Both the position numbers and the translations under genes were made by a program. From assembly GCA_963814805.1 (NCBI GenBank), contig CAWFER010000033.1:186001-250000 (forward strand): a DNA stretch of 64,000 bases. Direction: 5' to 3'. The notes under the pieces are model-generated. The model did not search any database, had not been told where the DNA came from, and worked only from the letters and a program-made list of their open reading frames with translations. Every line of letters begins with the position of its first letter. The stretch's first letter is position 1. Shown piece by piece: positions 48,531 to 57,623 of the stretch. Origin of the DNA: AP-15 sp963814805 (GTDB taxonomy: Bacteria > Pseudomonadota > Alphaproteobacteria > ATCC43930 > CGMCC-115725).

Positions 48531-49118
48531 TCATTCCGGGGTGCCGCTAGCGCTGGTCAGCGGCGCCAGCAGGCGATGCTTGAGGGTGCGCGGCAGGATG
48601 CCGTGCAGCCGCGGGTCCTCGAAGCTCACCGGGCGGCGGGCGTAGACGCTGAACCCGGCGCGCTGATAGACCGCAAAGCGTGCGGGTGGTCGTAGGTCGA
48701 GGTGTGCAGCCAGAACCGGTCGATCGGCCGCGCGGTCCAGGCCCGGTCGATCGCCGCCTGCAGCAGGTAGGCGCCATAGCCGCGGCCGATGAAGTCGGGG
48801 ACAAGACCGAAATAGCATAATTTGGTCTCGCGCGGCTCGGCGGCGTCGAGCTCGAAAAAGCCGGCCGGCACCCCGCCGACATAGAGCACGAAGATCTCGA
48901 TCGTCGGCTTGGCGATCAGCTGGAGCAGCGCCGCATCGCCGAACAGCCGGCGCTCGAACCACAGCCAGGGCTCGCCGACCGCATCGTAAATATAGCGGTA
49001 AAACCCGACGGTGCAGTTCTCAGCCGCATCAGCGCGAGCTTGCCAGCCGGGATCGGCGCCGCGCGCCTGCCGGCCGCGCCAGCATTTCGAGATAGGTGAT
49101 CGTGTCGTGCAGCAGCAC
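48531..49118 (-). CDS. GNAT-family acetyltransferase (frameshifted)
   Basis: About 195 residues; breaks near 49040 and 48680. TYLEML opens the chain; GFYRYIYDAVGEPWLWFERR is a conserved opening of this alphaproteobacterial GNAT group, followed by FVLYVGGVPAGFFELD and motif A LVPDFIGRGYGAYLLQAAID (Q/RxxGxG/A), which binds acetyl-CoA, and FWLHTSTYDHP then ALAVYQRAGFSVY. Function: acetylates an unknown amine. GTG 49118 begins four bases after the sulfurtransferase stop. Bridging uses continuous homology. Confidence 0.72.
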
Positions 49119-49122
49119 CGGA

Positions 49123-49994
49123 TCAGAGCTTTCCGCGCCGGCCCGGTCTCGACCGGGGTGTCGCCGGGCAGCCCCATTCCGACCACGAGCCGTCATAGAC
49201 CGCCACCCCCGGATGACCGATCAGATGCAGGGCAAAGGCGAGCGCGCAGGCGGTGACGCCCGAGCCGCAGCTGGCCACGACCGGCCGGTCGAGGGCGACC
49301 CCGGCGTCCTCGAACAGCCGCGTCAGCTCCTCGGCGCTGCGCAGCTGATGCGTCTTGGGGTCGGTCACCTGCTCATAGGGGAGGCTGCGGCTGCCCGGAA
49401 TATGGCCGCTGCGCAGGCCCGGCCGGACCTCCGCCGCGCTGCCGTCGAAGCGGCCGGCGGCGCGGGCGTCGACCACCTGCTCGCGGCGGGTCGCGAGGTT
49501 GCCGAGCAATGCGGCCTTGTCGCGCACCAGCGCCGGGTCGAACCGCGCGGTGAAATGGCGCGGCGCCGGGTTCGGGGATCGCGGTGTCGAGCGGCCGGCC
49601 CTCGGCCTTCCACTTCGGCAATCCGCCGTCGAGCAGCGCCACGTCATGGTGGCCGAACAGCCGCAGCATCCACCACGCCCGCCCGGCCGAGGACAGGCCG
49701 TTGGCGTCATAAACCACGACCCGGTCATCGTCGCCGATGCCGAGCGCACGCCATCTTTTGCGCGAACAGATCGGCCGACGGGATCATATGCGGCAGGCTG
49801 GTGCCCGGCGCGCAGACATCGTCGATGTCGAAGAACACCGCGCCCGGGAATGTGGCCGCGCTGGTAATCCGCCGCGCGGTCGGGGTGATGCCCGGCAATT
49901 TGAACGAGCAGTCGACGACGCGCACATGCGGGTCGTCGAGATGGGCGGCGAGCCAATCGGTGTCGACCAGCGCCTCGGGGTGGGCATAGGGCAT
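49123..49994 (-). CDS. sseA: 3-mercaptopyruvate sulfurtransferase (frameshifted)
   Basis: About 290 residues with breaks near 49745, 49565 and 49165 (the last in a G run). Two rhodanese domains: the first starts ALVDTDWLAAHLDDPHVRVVDCSFKLPG, and the second contains the catalytic loop ASCGSGVTAC (Cys with CGSGVTA, as in SseA) then HPGVAVYDGSWSEWG. It transfers sulfur from 3-mercaptopyruvate to cyanide or thiols. ATG 49994. Encoded between GNAT and alanyl-tRNA editing genes. Confidence 0.85.
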
Positions 49995-50012
49995 CGGGCT
50001 TCTTCTTCTCCT

Positions 50013-50716
50013 TCACTCGGCGAAAGCGATGATGACGCGGCGGTTCTGCCGGCCCTTGTTTTCGATCTTGGTTACCACGACCGGGCCGATCTCGGCGGTG
50101 TTGCCGACATGGGTCCCGCCGCAGGGCTGCAGATCGACGCCGGCGATCTCGATCAGCCGCACCCGGCCGGTCCCGGTCGGCGGCTTGACCGACATGGTGC
50201 GCACCAGGCTGGGCTCGGCGGCGAGCTCGTCGTCGCTGATCCAGCGCCGGCCGACGGGATGACCCGCGGCGATCAGCGCGTTGAGCCGGGCGGCGAGCTC
50301 CGCCTTGTCGAGGCTCGATCCCGGCACATCGAAATCGAGCCGGCCCCTGCCGTCGCCGACCTGACCGCCGGTGACCGACCCCGGAACGATGCTGCACAAC
50401 AGATGCAGGCAGGTATGCATGCGCATCAGCCGGTGCCGGCGCTCCCAGTCGATCTCGGCCGTCACTTCGGTGCCGGGCTGCGGGCACGGCCGCACCCGGC
50501 GCCGGCACATGGACGACCTCGTCGGGCGCCGTCGCCCTTGATCGTGTCGAGGATCGGGATCTCGCCGCCCGAGGCCAGCCGCAGCACGCCGCTGTCACCC
50601 GGCTGCCCGCCGCCCGCGGGTAGAACACGGTGCGGTCGAGCCGATGCCGCGCCCGTCGACGGCGACACCCGCGCCGCGCAGCGAGCGCGATAGCTCTCGC
50701 GAACACACTCGGTCAT
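50013..50716 (-). CDS. Alanyl-tRNA editing protein (AlaX-type, frameshifted)
   Basis: About 234 residues; breaks near the 5' end (about 50700, 50640 and 50530). C-terminal two thirds are clean: RMHTCLHLL (metal HxxxH), IEIAGVDLQPCGGTHVGNTAEIGP (the CxxxH-like motif of the second metal site) and MSVKPPTGTGRVRLIE. AlaX proteins hydrolyse Ser- or Gly-tRNA(Ala) made in error. Start at ATG 50716 (MTE...). Abruptly after this ATG the DNA becomes abnormal low-complexity sequence, and a partial second copy lies at 51513-51861. Confidence 0.8.
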
Positions 50717-51512
50717 GTGCGTTGATTGGCGTGTGCTTGGGTTGAGGCTGTGTGATGTGCGCGTGGGGGGGGGCGTGGGGCGGATGTGGGCGGGCGCTGT
50801 GCGCTGCGGATGGGGGGCGCGAGTGCGCTGGGTAGCGGGGTGTGGGCGGCACGCGCGCGGCGGGGTGGGGGTGTGCGCGAAGAGCGGAGGCGCGCGGGAT
50901 AGCGGGGTGGGCTGTGCGGCGCTCGGCGATGGGGGGGCGATGGGGGCGATGGGTGTGCGGGGGTGCGCGCTGGGGGCGGCGCGCGCTGCGCCTTCCGCGC
51001 GCGCGGTGCCAGCTCGCGACTCGTGGCTTTATTCGACGGCGCTCGTGGTCTCCGCCGACGAGAGCAGTCGGCCTCGATCGCCCGCGGGGGGGTCAGCGGG
51101 GCGGTGCCAGCTGACCCGTTACAGCGGCCGGCCCCCCCTGTCGCGCGCCGCGTGCCGACGGCCGGTGATCGGCGCTGCTGCAGCGCCCCGCCCTCGTTCT
51201 CCGCTCCTCACGCGTCGAGCGCCAGTCGGCGGCAGTTGATCCCCGGTGCTCGACCTACGCCCCAGTCCCGGGTGTTGGCTGGCTGTCGCGCCTCCGCGCT
51301 GGCCTTTCCTTTCCCCGCCTCCGCCTCGTGGCTCACGCGGTCGAGACTTCTCTCCAGATCCCCGCCAGCGTCTGCGCGGCGTCTCCGCTCGTCGCCGCCT
51401 GCGGCCGCCTCAACGCCTTCTGGCCGAGCCTATGCCATCCCAACCCTTCCTCTGGCCCATCCGCCGACGCGATCCTCGCCAAACTCGAACGCTGTCCTGT
51501 ACTATCCGTTTA
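50717..51512. other. Abnormal G/T-rich then C/T-rich stretch, probable assembly artefact
   Basis: About 800 bases unlike anything else in the window. The first half is dominated by G and T with long G runs (for example nine Gs at about 50766) and the second half by C and T. No coding frame has sense, no repeats with the rest of the window were noticed. It is bounded exactly by the start codon of one AlaX-type gene and the truncated copy of another. A low-quality read end or chimera is the simplest explanation. Confidence 0.65.
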
Positions 51513-51861
51513 ACCCCGGAACGATGCTGCACAACAGATGCAGGCAGGTATGCATGCGCATCAGTCGGTAGCGGCGCGCCCAGTCGATCTCGGCCAAGAG
51601 CTCGGCGCCGGGCTGGGGCGCCGCCGCCGCACCCGGCGCCGGCACATGGATCACCTCGTCGGGCGCGTCACCCTTGAGCGTATCGGCGATTGCGATCGCC
51701 TCGCCCGAGGCGAGCCGCAGCACACCCTTGTCACCCGGCTGGCCGCCACCGGCGGGATAGAAGACGGTGCGGTCGAGCCGAATGCCGCGCCCATCGGCGC
51801 CGGTCACCCGCGCCGCGCAGCTGCGCAGATACCCGTCCTCGCGAAACAACAGCTCGGTCAT
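51513..51861 (-). pseudogene. Truncated second copy of the AlaX-type gene (first 116 codons)
   Basis: Intact from ATG 51861 through TELLFREDGYLRSCAAR, GIRLDRTVFYPAGGGQPGDKGVLRLASG and RLMRMHTCLHLLCSIVPG, then broken exactly where homology with the complete copy at 50386-50716 begins (the plus-strand string accccggaacgatgctgc). The two copies differ at many scattered bases yet encode similar protein, as expected of two strains or paralogues rather than a recent duplication. It has its proper upstream sequence, whereas the complete copy does not. Confidence 0.7.
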
Positions 51862-51880
51862 CTATTTCCTGATCCTAGTT

Positions 51881-51908
51881 TGTCCATCCCGGCGCAGGCC
51901 GGGACCCA
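51881..51908 (+). repeat. REP-like palindromic element (copy 1)
   Basis: Core CCCGGC GCAG GCCGGG (51888-51903): perfect 6-base stem in the sequence tgtccatcccggcgcaggcc, continuing gggaccca. This is the family of short intergenic palindromes seen scattered through alphaproteobacterial genomes. An inverted copy lies at 52231-52264. Confidence 0.7.
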
Positions 51909-51946
51909 TTCGCGCAGTGCACGGACTTGCAAGTTAAGCCGCCGGA

Positions 51947-52288
51947 TCATTCGACAAATCGAGCCAGTTCGGGTTGTCTCTTTCGATCAGGTTTGATCTT
52001 CCAAGCCCGCTTCCAAGCCTTAATCCGCTTCTCGCGTCGCAGTGCCGCCGCGTGATGCTCGTGCATCGCAAACGAGACCAGGCGATCGATCCCGTATTTC
52101 GCGGTGAAGCCGGGCGCCAGCTTACCCTTGTGCTCCGAAACGCGCTGCGCGAGATCGGCGGTGAGCCCGATATGGAGAGTTCCGTAGGGTTTGCTCGCGA
52201 GCAGAGAAACGAAAACATCGAGACGGCCGACCAGTGGGTCCCGGCCTTCGCCGGGATGGGCTGGAGAGAGATTGACGCTTAGAGCCAC
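51947..52288 (-). CDS. GIY-YIG nuclease domain protein
   Basis: 113 residues. Single-domain GIY-YIG (UPF0213-like): LLASKPYGTLHIGLTADLAQRVSEH carries the GIY/YIG-like strands (here GTLHIGLT), catalytic Arg in AQRV, and AALRREKRIKAWKRAWK holds the conserved Glu and basic helix. The GTG start at 52288 overlaps the cysK stop; the first 20 residues are read through palindromic repeat copy 2, so the true start may lie near 52230. Two opposite palindromes flank the gene. Confidence 0.7.
   Translation of the reverse strand: MALSVNLSPAHPGEGRDPLVGRLDVFVSLLASKPYGTLHIGLTADLAQRVSEHKGKLAPGFTAKYGIDRLVSFAMHEHHAAALRREKRIKAWKRAWKIKPDRKRQPELARFVE
52231..52264 (-). repeat. REP-like palindromic element (copy 2, inverted)
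   Basis: Core CCCGGC CTTC GCCGGG at 52240-52255. Read on the minus strand it gives ccagcccatcccggcgaagg followed by ccgggacccactgg, matching copy 1 (51881-51908) in the opposite orientation and sharing atcccggcg and gccgggaccca. Lies inside the 5' end of the GIY-YIG reading frame. Confidence 0.7.
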
Positions 52289-53277
52289 CCCGGCACGGGC
52301 AGATTCTTCTCCTTGAGGAACGCCGGGTTGAACAGCTTCGATTGATAGCGTGTGCCCGAATCGGCGAGGATCGTCACGATCGTGTGGCCGGGGCCCATCA
52401 GCCGCGCCAGGCGGATGGCGCCGCAGATGTTGATCCCGGTCGAGCCGCCGAGCACCAGCCCCTCCTCGCGCACCAGGTCGAACAACACCGGCAGCGCTTC
52501 GGCGTCGGGGATCTGGAACTGGCCGTCAAGCGGCGTGCCGTCGAGGTTCTTGGTCACCCGGTTGTTGCCGATCCCCTCGGTGATCGAATTGCCCTCGGGC
52601 TTCAACTCGCCATTCTCGAACCAGCGGTACAACCCCGAGCCCATCGGGTCGGACAGATAGACCTTGATGTCCGGGTTGCGCTCCTTCAGCGCGATGCCGA
52701 CCCCCGACAAGGTGCCGCCGGTGCCGACCGAGCAGGTGAAGCCGTCGAGCTTGCCCTGGGTCTGGTCCCAGATTTCCGGGCCGGTCGTCTGGTAATGGCC
52801 GCGGCGGTTGGCGAGGTTGTCGAACTGGTTGGCCCAGATGGCGCCGTTCGGCTCGTGCGCCGCGATCTCGGCCGCGAGCCGCTCGGAATAGCGCACGTAG
52901 TTCATCGGGTCGGCATAGGGCACCTGCGGCACCAGCCGCAGATCGGCGCCGCACAGAAGCAGCATGTCCTTTTTTTCCTGGCTCTGCGTCTGCGGCATGA
53001 CGATGACCGTGCGATAGCCGCGGGCATTGCCGACCAGGGCGAGGCCGATCCCGGTATTGCCTGCAGTCCCCTCGACGATGACCCCACCCGGCTGCAAGAG
53101 GCCGCGCTCCTCGGCGTCGGCGATGATCGCCAATGCCGCGCGATCCTTGACCGAGCCGCCGGGGTTCAGAAACTCGGCCTTGCCGAGGATCGTGCACCCG
53201 GTCGTCTCGGAGGCGCGCCGCAACTTGATCAGCGGCGTATTACCGACCGTGCCGACAAAGCCGTCGCGGATCTCCAT
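52279..53277 (-). CDS. cysK: Cysteine synthase A (O-acetylserine sulfhydrylase)
   Basis: 332 residues, intact PLP enzyme. NTPLIKLRRASETTGCTILGKAEFLNPGGSVKDRAA holds the PLP Lys (near residue 44), VIVEGTAGNTGIGLAL the phosphate and substrate loop, and SVGTGGTLSGVG the phosphate-binding glycines; GGSTGINICGAI closes the fold. Makes cysteine from O-acetylserine and sulfide. ATG 53277. Sulfur theme shared with the sulfurtransferase gene nearby. Confidence 0.92.
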   Translation of the reverse strand: MEIRDGFVGTVGNTPLIKLRRASETTGCTILGKAEFLNPGGSVKDRAALAIIADAEERGLLQPGGVIVEGTAGNTGIGLALVGNARGYRTVIVMPQTQSQEKKDMLLLCGADLRLVPQVPYADPMNYVRYSERLAAEIAAHEPNGAIWANQFDNLANRRGHYQTTGPEIWDQTQGKLDGFTCSVGTGGTLSGVGIALKERNPDIKVYLSDPMGSGLYRWFENGELKPEGNSITEGIGNNRVTKNLDGTPLDGQFQIPDAEALPVLFDLVREEGLVLGGSTGINICGAIRLARLMGPGHTIVTILADSGTRYQSKLFNPAFLKEKNLPVPGWL

Positions 53278-53311
53278 GCTCCCTCCGGAGTCGGCCGGCA
53301 GCCGCCGACGC

Positions 53312-54460
53312 TCAGGTCCGCTTGAAGAAGCGGTCGGCGTTGCCGGCGAGCAGCTTTTTCTTGGTATCGGGCTTCAGGCTCTGCCAGCCGAGGATATTGT
53401 CGACCGAGTCGGGGAACTGGCATTCCGAATGCGGGTAGTCGGAGGCGTACATCAGCATGTCTTCGCCGAGGAAGTCGGTGACATGCTCGAACATGTCCTC
53501 GCCTTCGTGGTGTTCGATGCTGCAGAAGAACCGCCCGCTCGCCATGTACTCGCTGGGCTTCTGCTTCAACGGCGCGATGCCGCCGACATAGACCGCCTGC
53601 TCGTCGAGGCGGCGGGCCCAGAACGGCAGCCAGCCAAAGCCGCATTCGAGCACCCCCATGCGCAGGCTCGGATAGCGGTCGAACAGGCCGCCGCCGATGA
53701 ACGAGGCGACAAACCGCATCGCCCCCCACGGGTGCGCCGCGGCGCGGCCGATAAAGATGTTTTCCCACAGATCGAGGTAGCCCGGGTAATAGGGCGGGTT
53801 CCAGGTAAAGCTGTGGTTGGCGATCGGCAGATCATGGTCGGCGGCGGCCTGCCAGATCGGGTAGAGGTCGGGATGGTCGGCCGGCACGTCCTTGGCCAAC
53901 AGCGGCATCACCGCCACCGCCCATTTCGACTTGCCCCATTCGCGGATCTCGCGCACCGCCTCGGGCACGTCGCGCGAGGAGGCGACGATCATGCTTTTGA
54001 GCCGGTCAGGATAGTCGCCGCAGAAATCCGACATATGGCGGTGATAGGCGCGGATCATGCCGACCTCGAGCGCCGGATCGTCGAGCCCGACGACGCTGAG
54101 CCACGAGGTCGGGATCAGGAAATGAACGTCGGTGCCTTCGTCGTCCATGTCGGCCACCCGGTTGCCCGGCTGATCGTCCTGGATGCCGGGGCGCGGCATC
54201 TTGGTGCCCATCCACCTTGTGTCGCGGCCGGTGAACGTCTCGCGCGGCGCCTTCTCGCCGAGCACGCGGCGATAGAGCTTGGTCCCGACCCGGTAATTGT
54301 GCAGCTGGCTGTGGCCTTCGACCGCCTGGCCGACCGGGAGGCGATAGGGCGCCAGTTCCGGCAGACGCGCGCGAAAGCCCGGATCGACATAGCGCTCCAG
54401 CACCTCGGCGGCCGGGTTGACGTGGGTATCGGAATCATAGACGCGATAGCCGTTTCTCAT
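53312..54460 (-). CDS. Amidohydrolase_2 family protein
   Basis: 382 residues, intact. MRNGYRVYDSDTHVNPAAEVLERY is the DxDxH opening; later VADMDDEGTDVHFLIPTS, ANHSFTWNPPYYPGY (metal His), FIGGGLFDRYPSLRMGVLECGFGWLPFWARRLDE and the catalytic YASDYPHSECQFP. Same subfamily as 25297 and 42441. Start ATG 54460. Downstream it is followed, 34 bases later, by cysK in the same direction. Confidence 0.87.
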   Translation of the reverse strand: MRNGYRVYDSDTHVNPAAEVLERYVDPGFRARLPELAPYRLPVGQAVEGHSQLHNYRVGTKLYRRVLGEKAPRETFTGRDTRWMGTKMPRPGIQDDQPGNRVADMDDEGTDVHFLIPTSWLSVVGLDDPALEVGMIRAYHRHMSDFCGDYPDRLKSMIVASSRDVPEAVREIREWGKSKWAVAVMPLLAKDVPADHPDLYPIWQAAADHDLPIANHSFTWNPPYYPGYLDLWENIFIGRAAAHPWGAMRFVASFIGGGLFDRYPSLRMGVLECGFGWLPFWARRLDEQAVYVGGIAPLKQKPSEYMASGRFFCSIEHHEGEDMFEHVTDFLGEDMLMYASDYPHSECQFPDSVDNILGWQSLKPDTKKKLLAGNADRFFKRT

Positions 54461-54807
54461 CCTAGCCTCTCCTCCATTCGGGCGTCCGCTGGCGATGTTT
54501 TTGCTCGTCGCGGCATCTTATGGGCGCAGCTAAGGCTTGTCGACCATCGGCTTAGGGTGGGTGATCTACGCAGATTTGGGTCAGGGCGGCGCGGCGGGCA
54601 TTCGGCGGATTGCCGAGATCCGCTAAAGGAGGACCCCCAATGCCACAGTCGGTGGCCATCCGGAGTTTAGCGAGGGCATCCGAGCTGATGAAGGGCATGC
54701 AGGCGCGAGATCTGGGATGGGGCGAGAGAACCGGACTCTCGGCCGACAAGCGATTACCGGCATCGTGCAAGGCCAGATGAGCCAGGCAATCGACGAGCAT
54801 CTGGACC

Positions 54808-54853
54808 GAATGACGGCGCTCGACGAGGCCGAATGACGGCGCTCGACGAGGCC
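54808..54853. repeat. 23-bp tandem duplication
   Basis: gaatgacggcgctcgacgag followed by gcc is repeated twice back to back without mismatch (54808-54830 and 54831-54853), inside a gene-free region of transposon remnants. A recent slippage or repair event, or an assembly error. Confidence 0.75.
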
Positions 54854-55041
54854 GACCGCCGCAACGGCCTCTGTCCGCGCCATCTGCTGGCCGAGTTGGG
54901 CGCGATCGAGCTGGCGGCGCCGCGCCCCCGATCTTCGCCGCGATCGAGCCGATCGCCTCCCATTGTGAGGCATGATCGCCCGTGCTCCCGCACCACCCGC
55001 ACTGCTCGCGCGCCCACCTCAGGCGCATACCGAACCGACAA
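54841..55041 (-). pseudogene. IS3-family transposase OrfA remnant
   Basis: From ATG 55041 the frame reads MSVRYAPEVGARAVRVVREH, then after a frame change GDHASQWEAIGSIAAKIG, the helix-turn-helix opening of IS3-family OrfA proteins. Beyond about 40 residues the match is lost. No OrfB, inverted ends or target duplication is seen. The remaining bases of 54461-55381 hold no intact gene; some frames look Ala/Arg-rich but lack domains. Confidence 0.6.
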
Positions 55042-55099
55042 TTCCTGCGTCTCCGTCGCTCCGTCCGCTCAAGGATTAAAGCCTCCGGGATTCCCGGGG

Positions 55100-55262
55100 C
55101 GGTTCAGCCGGCAAGGCCCGCTATATCGGCGCGTCCTCGATGCATGGCTGGCAGTTCGCCCGCGCGCTCGGGATCGACGAACGGCATCGCTGGACCCGCT
55201 TTGTCAGCTATCTGCGGGCCTACCGCAGCGTCGGCGAAGCGCGCGCTTCGATGGCGAATCGT
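55100..55262 (+). pseudogene. Aldo/keto reductase fragment
   Basis: The plus-strand frame gives GKARYIGASSMHGWQFARAL, then ERHRWTRFVS and a decaying tail (YLRAYRSVGEARAS). This matches the middle of aldo/keto reductases (around the GKxRxxGxSN-type strand and the following WxRFVSxQ segment). Neither the N-terminal nor the C-terminal part of the barrel is present. A relic left beside the IS3 remnant. Confidence 0.6.
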
Positions 55263-55381
55263 CGTAACGGCGGTCGACCGCGATTACAGTGCGGGCGGCG
55301 CGGCAATCCCGGCCGAGGAGCTGCCGGATCAGTCCAAAGAGGCGTGCGCTGCGGCGCGGTCAGAGGCGCGGCGGAGTTCGC

Positions 55382-56905
55382 TCATTGGGCGGCGGTGAGA
55401 TCGAACAGGCGGTGCAGCCGGTCGGAGAACCAGCCGGCCACCCGATTGGCCGGCACGGTTTTGTCGATCTCGGGCGAGGCGGTCAGCTGCCCCAAGACTT
55501 GACGCCGCGCCAGCGCGCGGCACAGCTCCTGGGCGACCGCCGGACGCGCCTCGAGGATCGGCGCCAGATCGTCCTTGGCCAGCTCGTAGAGGATGGTCGG
55601 CGCCAGGGCCGAGATCCTGACCTCGGCGGCGGCCCCGGTCAGCAGCCCGATCTCGCCGAAATGATCGCCCGGGCCGAACCGCATAACCTCGATTTCGCCT
55701 TCCGACGAGACGCGGGTCAACGACAAGACGCCAGGCCCGATGATGAACAGCGAATGCAGCACCGCCCCAGGCTCGACCACCGTCTCGCCGGGTTCGTAAA
55801 TCTTTCGCTTCAGCTTCGCCGCCAGCGCGCGCCGCTCGTCCGCGGTCGCCGCGGCAAAGATCTCGACCAGGCCGAGCGCCCGTTCGGCAGCGCTTCGCGG
55901 CGCCGGCGCGGCGTCGGCCGGCGGCGCCCAGGAGGGCGGGCTCTGGGTCGACGCGAGCTCGATGCCGGCGGCCGCCAGATGCCGCGAAATCAGGTCGAAC
56001 AGCTCGTTCTGCGCGCGGCTCGACTGAGCCAGCTCCTCGACGAAAAAGGTGATGTCGAACTCGGTGTAGCTTGCCGTGATCGACTTGACGACGATCAGCG
56101 GCGCAGGCGTCGCCAGGATCAGCCGCGAGTTCAGGATCGCATGTTCGAGGATTTCGCCGCCGGCGGCGGGCGGCGCTTTGGCATCGAGCTGAACCGTCAC
56201 GGTCATCCCGTGGATTCCGGAGGGCGAACTGGAGTTGACGATCTTCGCCTTGGCGATGGCGCTGTTCGGCACGATCGCCAGATCGCGCTTGGCGGTCAGC
56301 ACCAGGGTCGCCCGCCAGTTCATCTCGATCACCCGGCCATCGGTCGCGCCGTCGATGCTGATCCAGTCGCCGGGCCGATAGGGGCGGCTGAAATTCAGCA
56401 CGATGCCGGAAAATACGTCGCTCAACGTGCTCTGCAAGGCGAGCCCGAGGATGATGGCGATGGCCCCCGAGGTCGCCAGCAGCCCCTGGATCGGCAGGTC
56501 GAAGACATAAGAGATGATGGCGAAGGCGGCGGCGAGATAAATCACCCCGGCGAGCAGGTCCTGCACCAGCTTGCCCTCGCGCGGCCGATGCTCGGTGACG
56601 ACGAAGGCGCGCAGCACGCCGACCAGGAACCAGGCCGCCAACAGCCACCAGGCGATCTTCAATGCGCCGTGGACCGCGTCGCGGAACGGGACCCCGGTCG
56701 AGGTCAGCTTCTGATAGGGAACGACCCCGGCGCGCAGCAGCACGATCGTCAGCGCCACCAGCAACAGCACCCGCACCGCCGCCCGGCGCAGCGGGTGCTG
56801 GCGAAACAGCCGATGCGTCAAGAGCCCGGCCGCGACAAAGATGAAGAGGGTGATGACCAGCGGGTCGCGGATCGCCGCCAGCATCGCCGTCCCGGGGTCG
56901 GTCAT
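55382..56905 (-). CDS. MscS-type mechanosensitive channel with cNMP-binding domain
   Basis: 507 residues, intact. N-terminal hydrophobic segments (DPLVITLFIFVAAGLLTH, AAVRVLLLVALTIVLLRAG, IAWWLLAAWFLVGVLRAF), then the MscS pore and beta domain: SGAIAIILGLALQSTLSDVFSG, RPYRPGDWISIDG, VIEMNWRATLVLT. C-terminal region has a cyclic-nucleotide-binding domain (VLHSLFIIGPGVLSLTRV; FGPGDHFGEIGLLTG phosphate cassette). This BCNG/MscS-like type is a membrane channel gated by ligand. Start ATG 56905. Confidence 0.88.
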   Translation of the reverse strand: MTDPGTAMLAAIRDPLVITLFIFVAAGLLTHRLFRQHPLRRAAVRVLLLVALTIVLLRAGVVPYQKLTSTGVPFRDAVHGALKIAWWLLAAWFLVGVLRAFVVTEHRPREGKLVQDLLAGVIYLAAAFAIISYVFDLPIQGLLATSGAIAIILGLALQSTLSDVFSGIVLNFSRPYRPGDWISIDGATDGRVIEMNWRATLVLTAKRDLAIVPNSAIAKAKIVNSSSPSGIHGMTVTVQLDAKAPPAAGGEILEHAILNSRLILATPAPLIVVKSITASYTEFDITFFVEELAQSSRAQNELFDLISRHLAAAGIELASTQSPPSWAPPADAAPAPRSAAERALGLVEIFAAATADERRALAAKLKRKIYEPGETVVEPGAVLHSLFIIGPGVLSLTRVSSEGEIEVMRFGPGDHFGEIGLLTGAAAEVRISALAPTILYELAKDDLAPILEARPAVAQELCRALARRQVLGQLTASPEIDKTVPANRVAGWFSDRLHRLFDLTAAQ

Positions 56906-56984
56906 CTCGTCGCGTCTGCGATCATCGGCCGAGCGCGCCGGAGGTGGAACCGAAGGCAGGCGCCAGCCATCCCGGGGTCGCCGC

Positions 56985-57506
56985 CTATCGGCTGCCGCGC
57001 GCCGCGCTCAATGCCCCACCGCATTGCGGCGACAGGGATGCGGCGTTGGCGCGCAGGCAGGCGATCGCCCGGCCGCCGCCCAGCGGCACGCCGCTGCACA
57101 GAGCGCGGTAGTCGCCGGCGCAGGATTGGCGCAACACCATGATCTGCTGCCGCGGCGACATCGCCAGGGAGGCAGCCGGAGCCGCCGCCGGGGCGGCAGC
57201 CGGAGCCGCGGCCGCGGCGCCCGACGAGGATTGCGGCGCCGCGGCGCCGCCGCCGACCGCTTCGACCGCGCGCCGGCACGCCGCCGACAGGCTCGAAGCG
57301 TGCTGCTGCAGGCACACGAGCGAGGCCTTGCCGCCGGTCGGCACAGCGGCGCAATGCGCCTGATAATCGGCCGGGCAGGCTTGGCGAATGGCGTTGCGCT
57401 GCGCCGGGGTCGGCTGCTGGGCAATCGCCGGCAGGGCGAGCGCAAAGAGCACGCCGACCGACAGGGCGATGCGCCGCGCGGCTCGACGGCTGGTTTCGAT
57501 GGTCAA
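56985..57506 (-). CDS. Cysteine-rich repeat periplasmic protein
   Basis: 173 residues, intact; likely TTG start at 57506 with GAGGAGAAAAGGAT just before it. A signal peptide (IALSVGVLFALALPAIAQQ) leads into two Cys-rich repeats of the Golgi-apparatus-protein-1-like type: RQACPADYQAHCAAVPTGGKASLVCLQQHASSLSAACRRAV and RQSCAGDYRALCSGVPLGGGRAIACLRANAASLSPQCGGAL, joined by an Ala/Pro linker. Each repeat has four Cys. Bacterial members are periplasmic and of unknown function. Confidence 0.75.
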   Translation of the reverse strand: MTIETSRRAARRIALSVGVLFALALPAIAQQPTPAQRNAIRQACPADYQAHCAAVPTGGKASLVCLQQHASSLSAACRRAVEAVGGGAAAPQSSSGAAAAAPAAAPAAAPAASLAMSPRQQIMVLRQSCAGDYRALCSGVPLGGGRAIACLRANAASLSPQCGGALSAARGSR

Positions 57507-57623
57507 ATCCTTTTCTCCTCGAGAGGATGTGTTCGTACAAGATGGCGAATATTGCCCGATCGGCGCCGGCAGAGGGCGACAAAATGAGCTGCGAGACGAT
57601 CGGCACTGCCGCGGCATCGGGCC

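Noticed and set aside
55289..57142. 617-codon plus-strand frame over the MscS gene
   Set aside because: Antisense shadow of an intact channel gene; no domain features.
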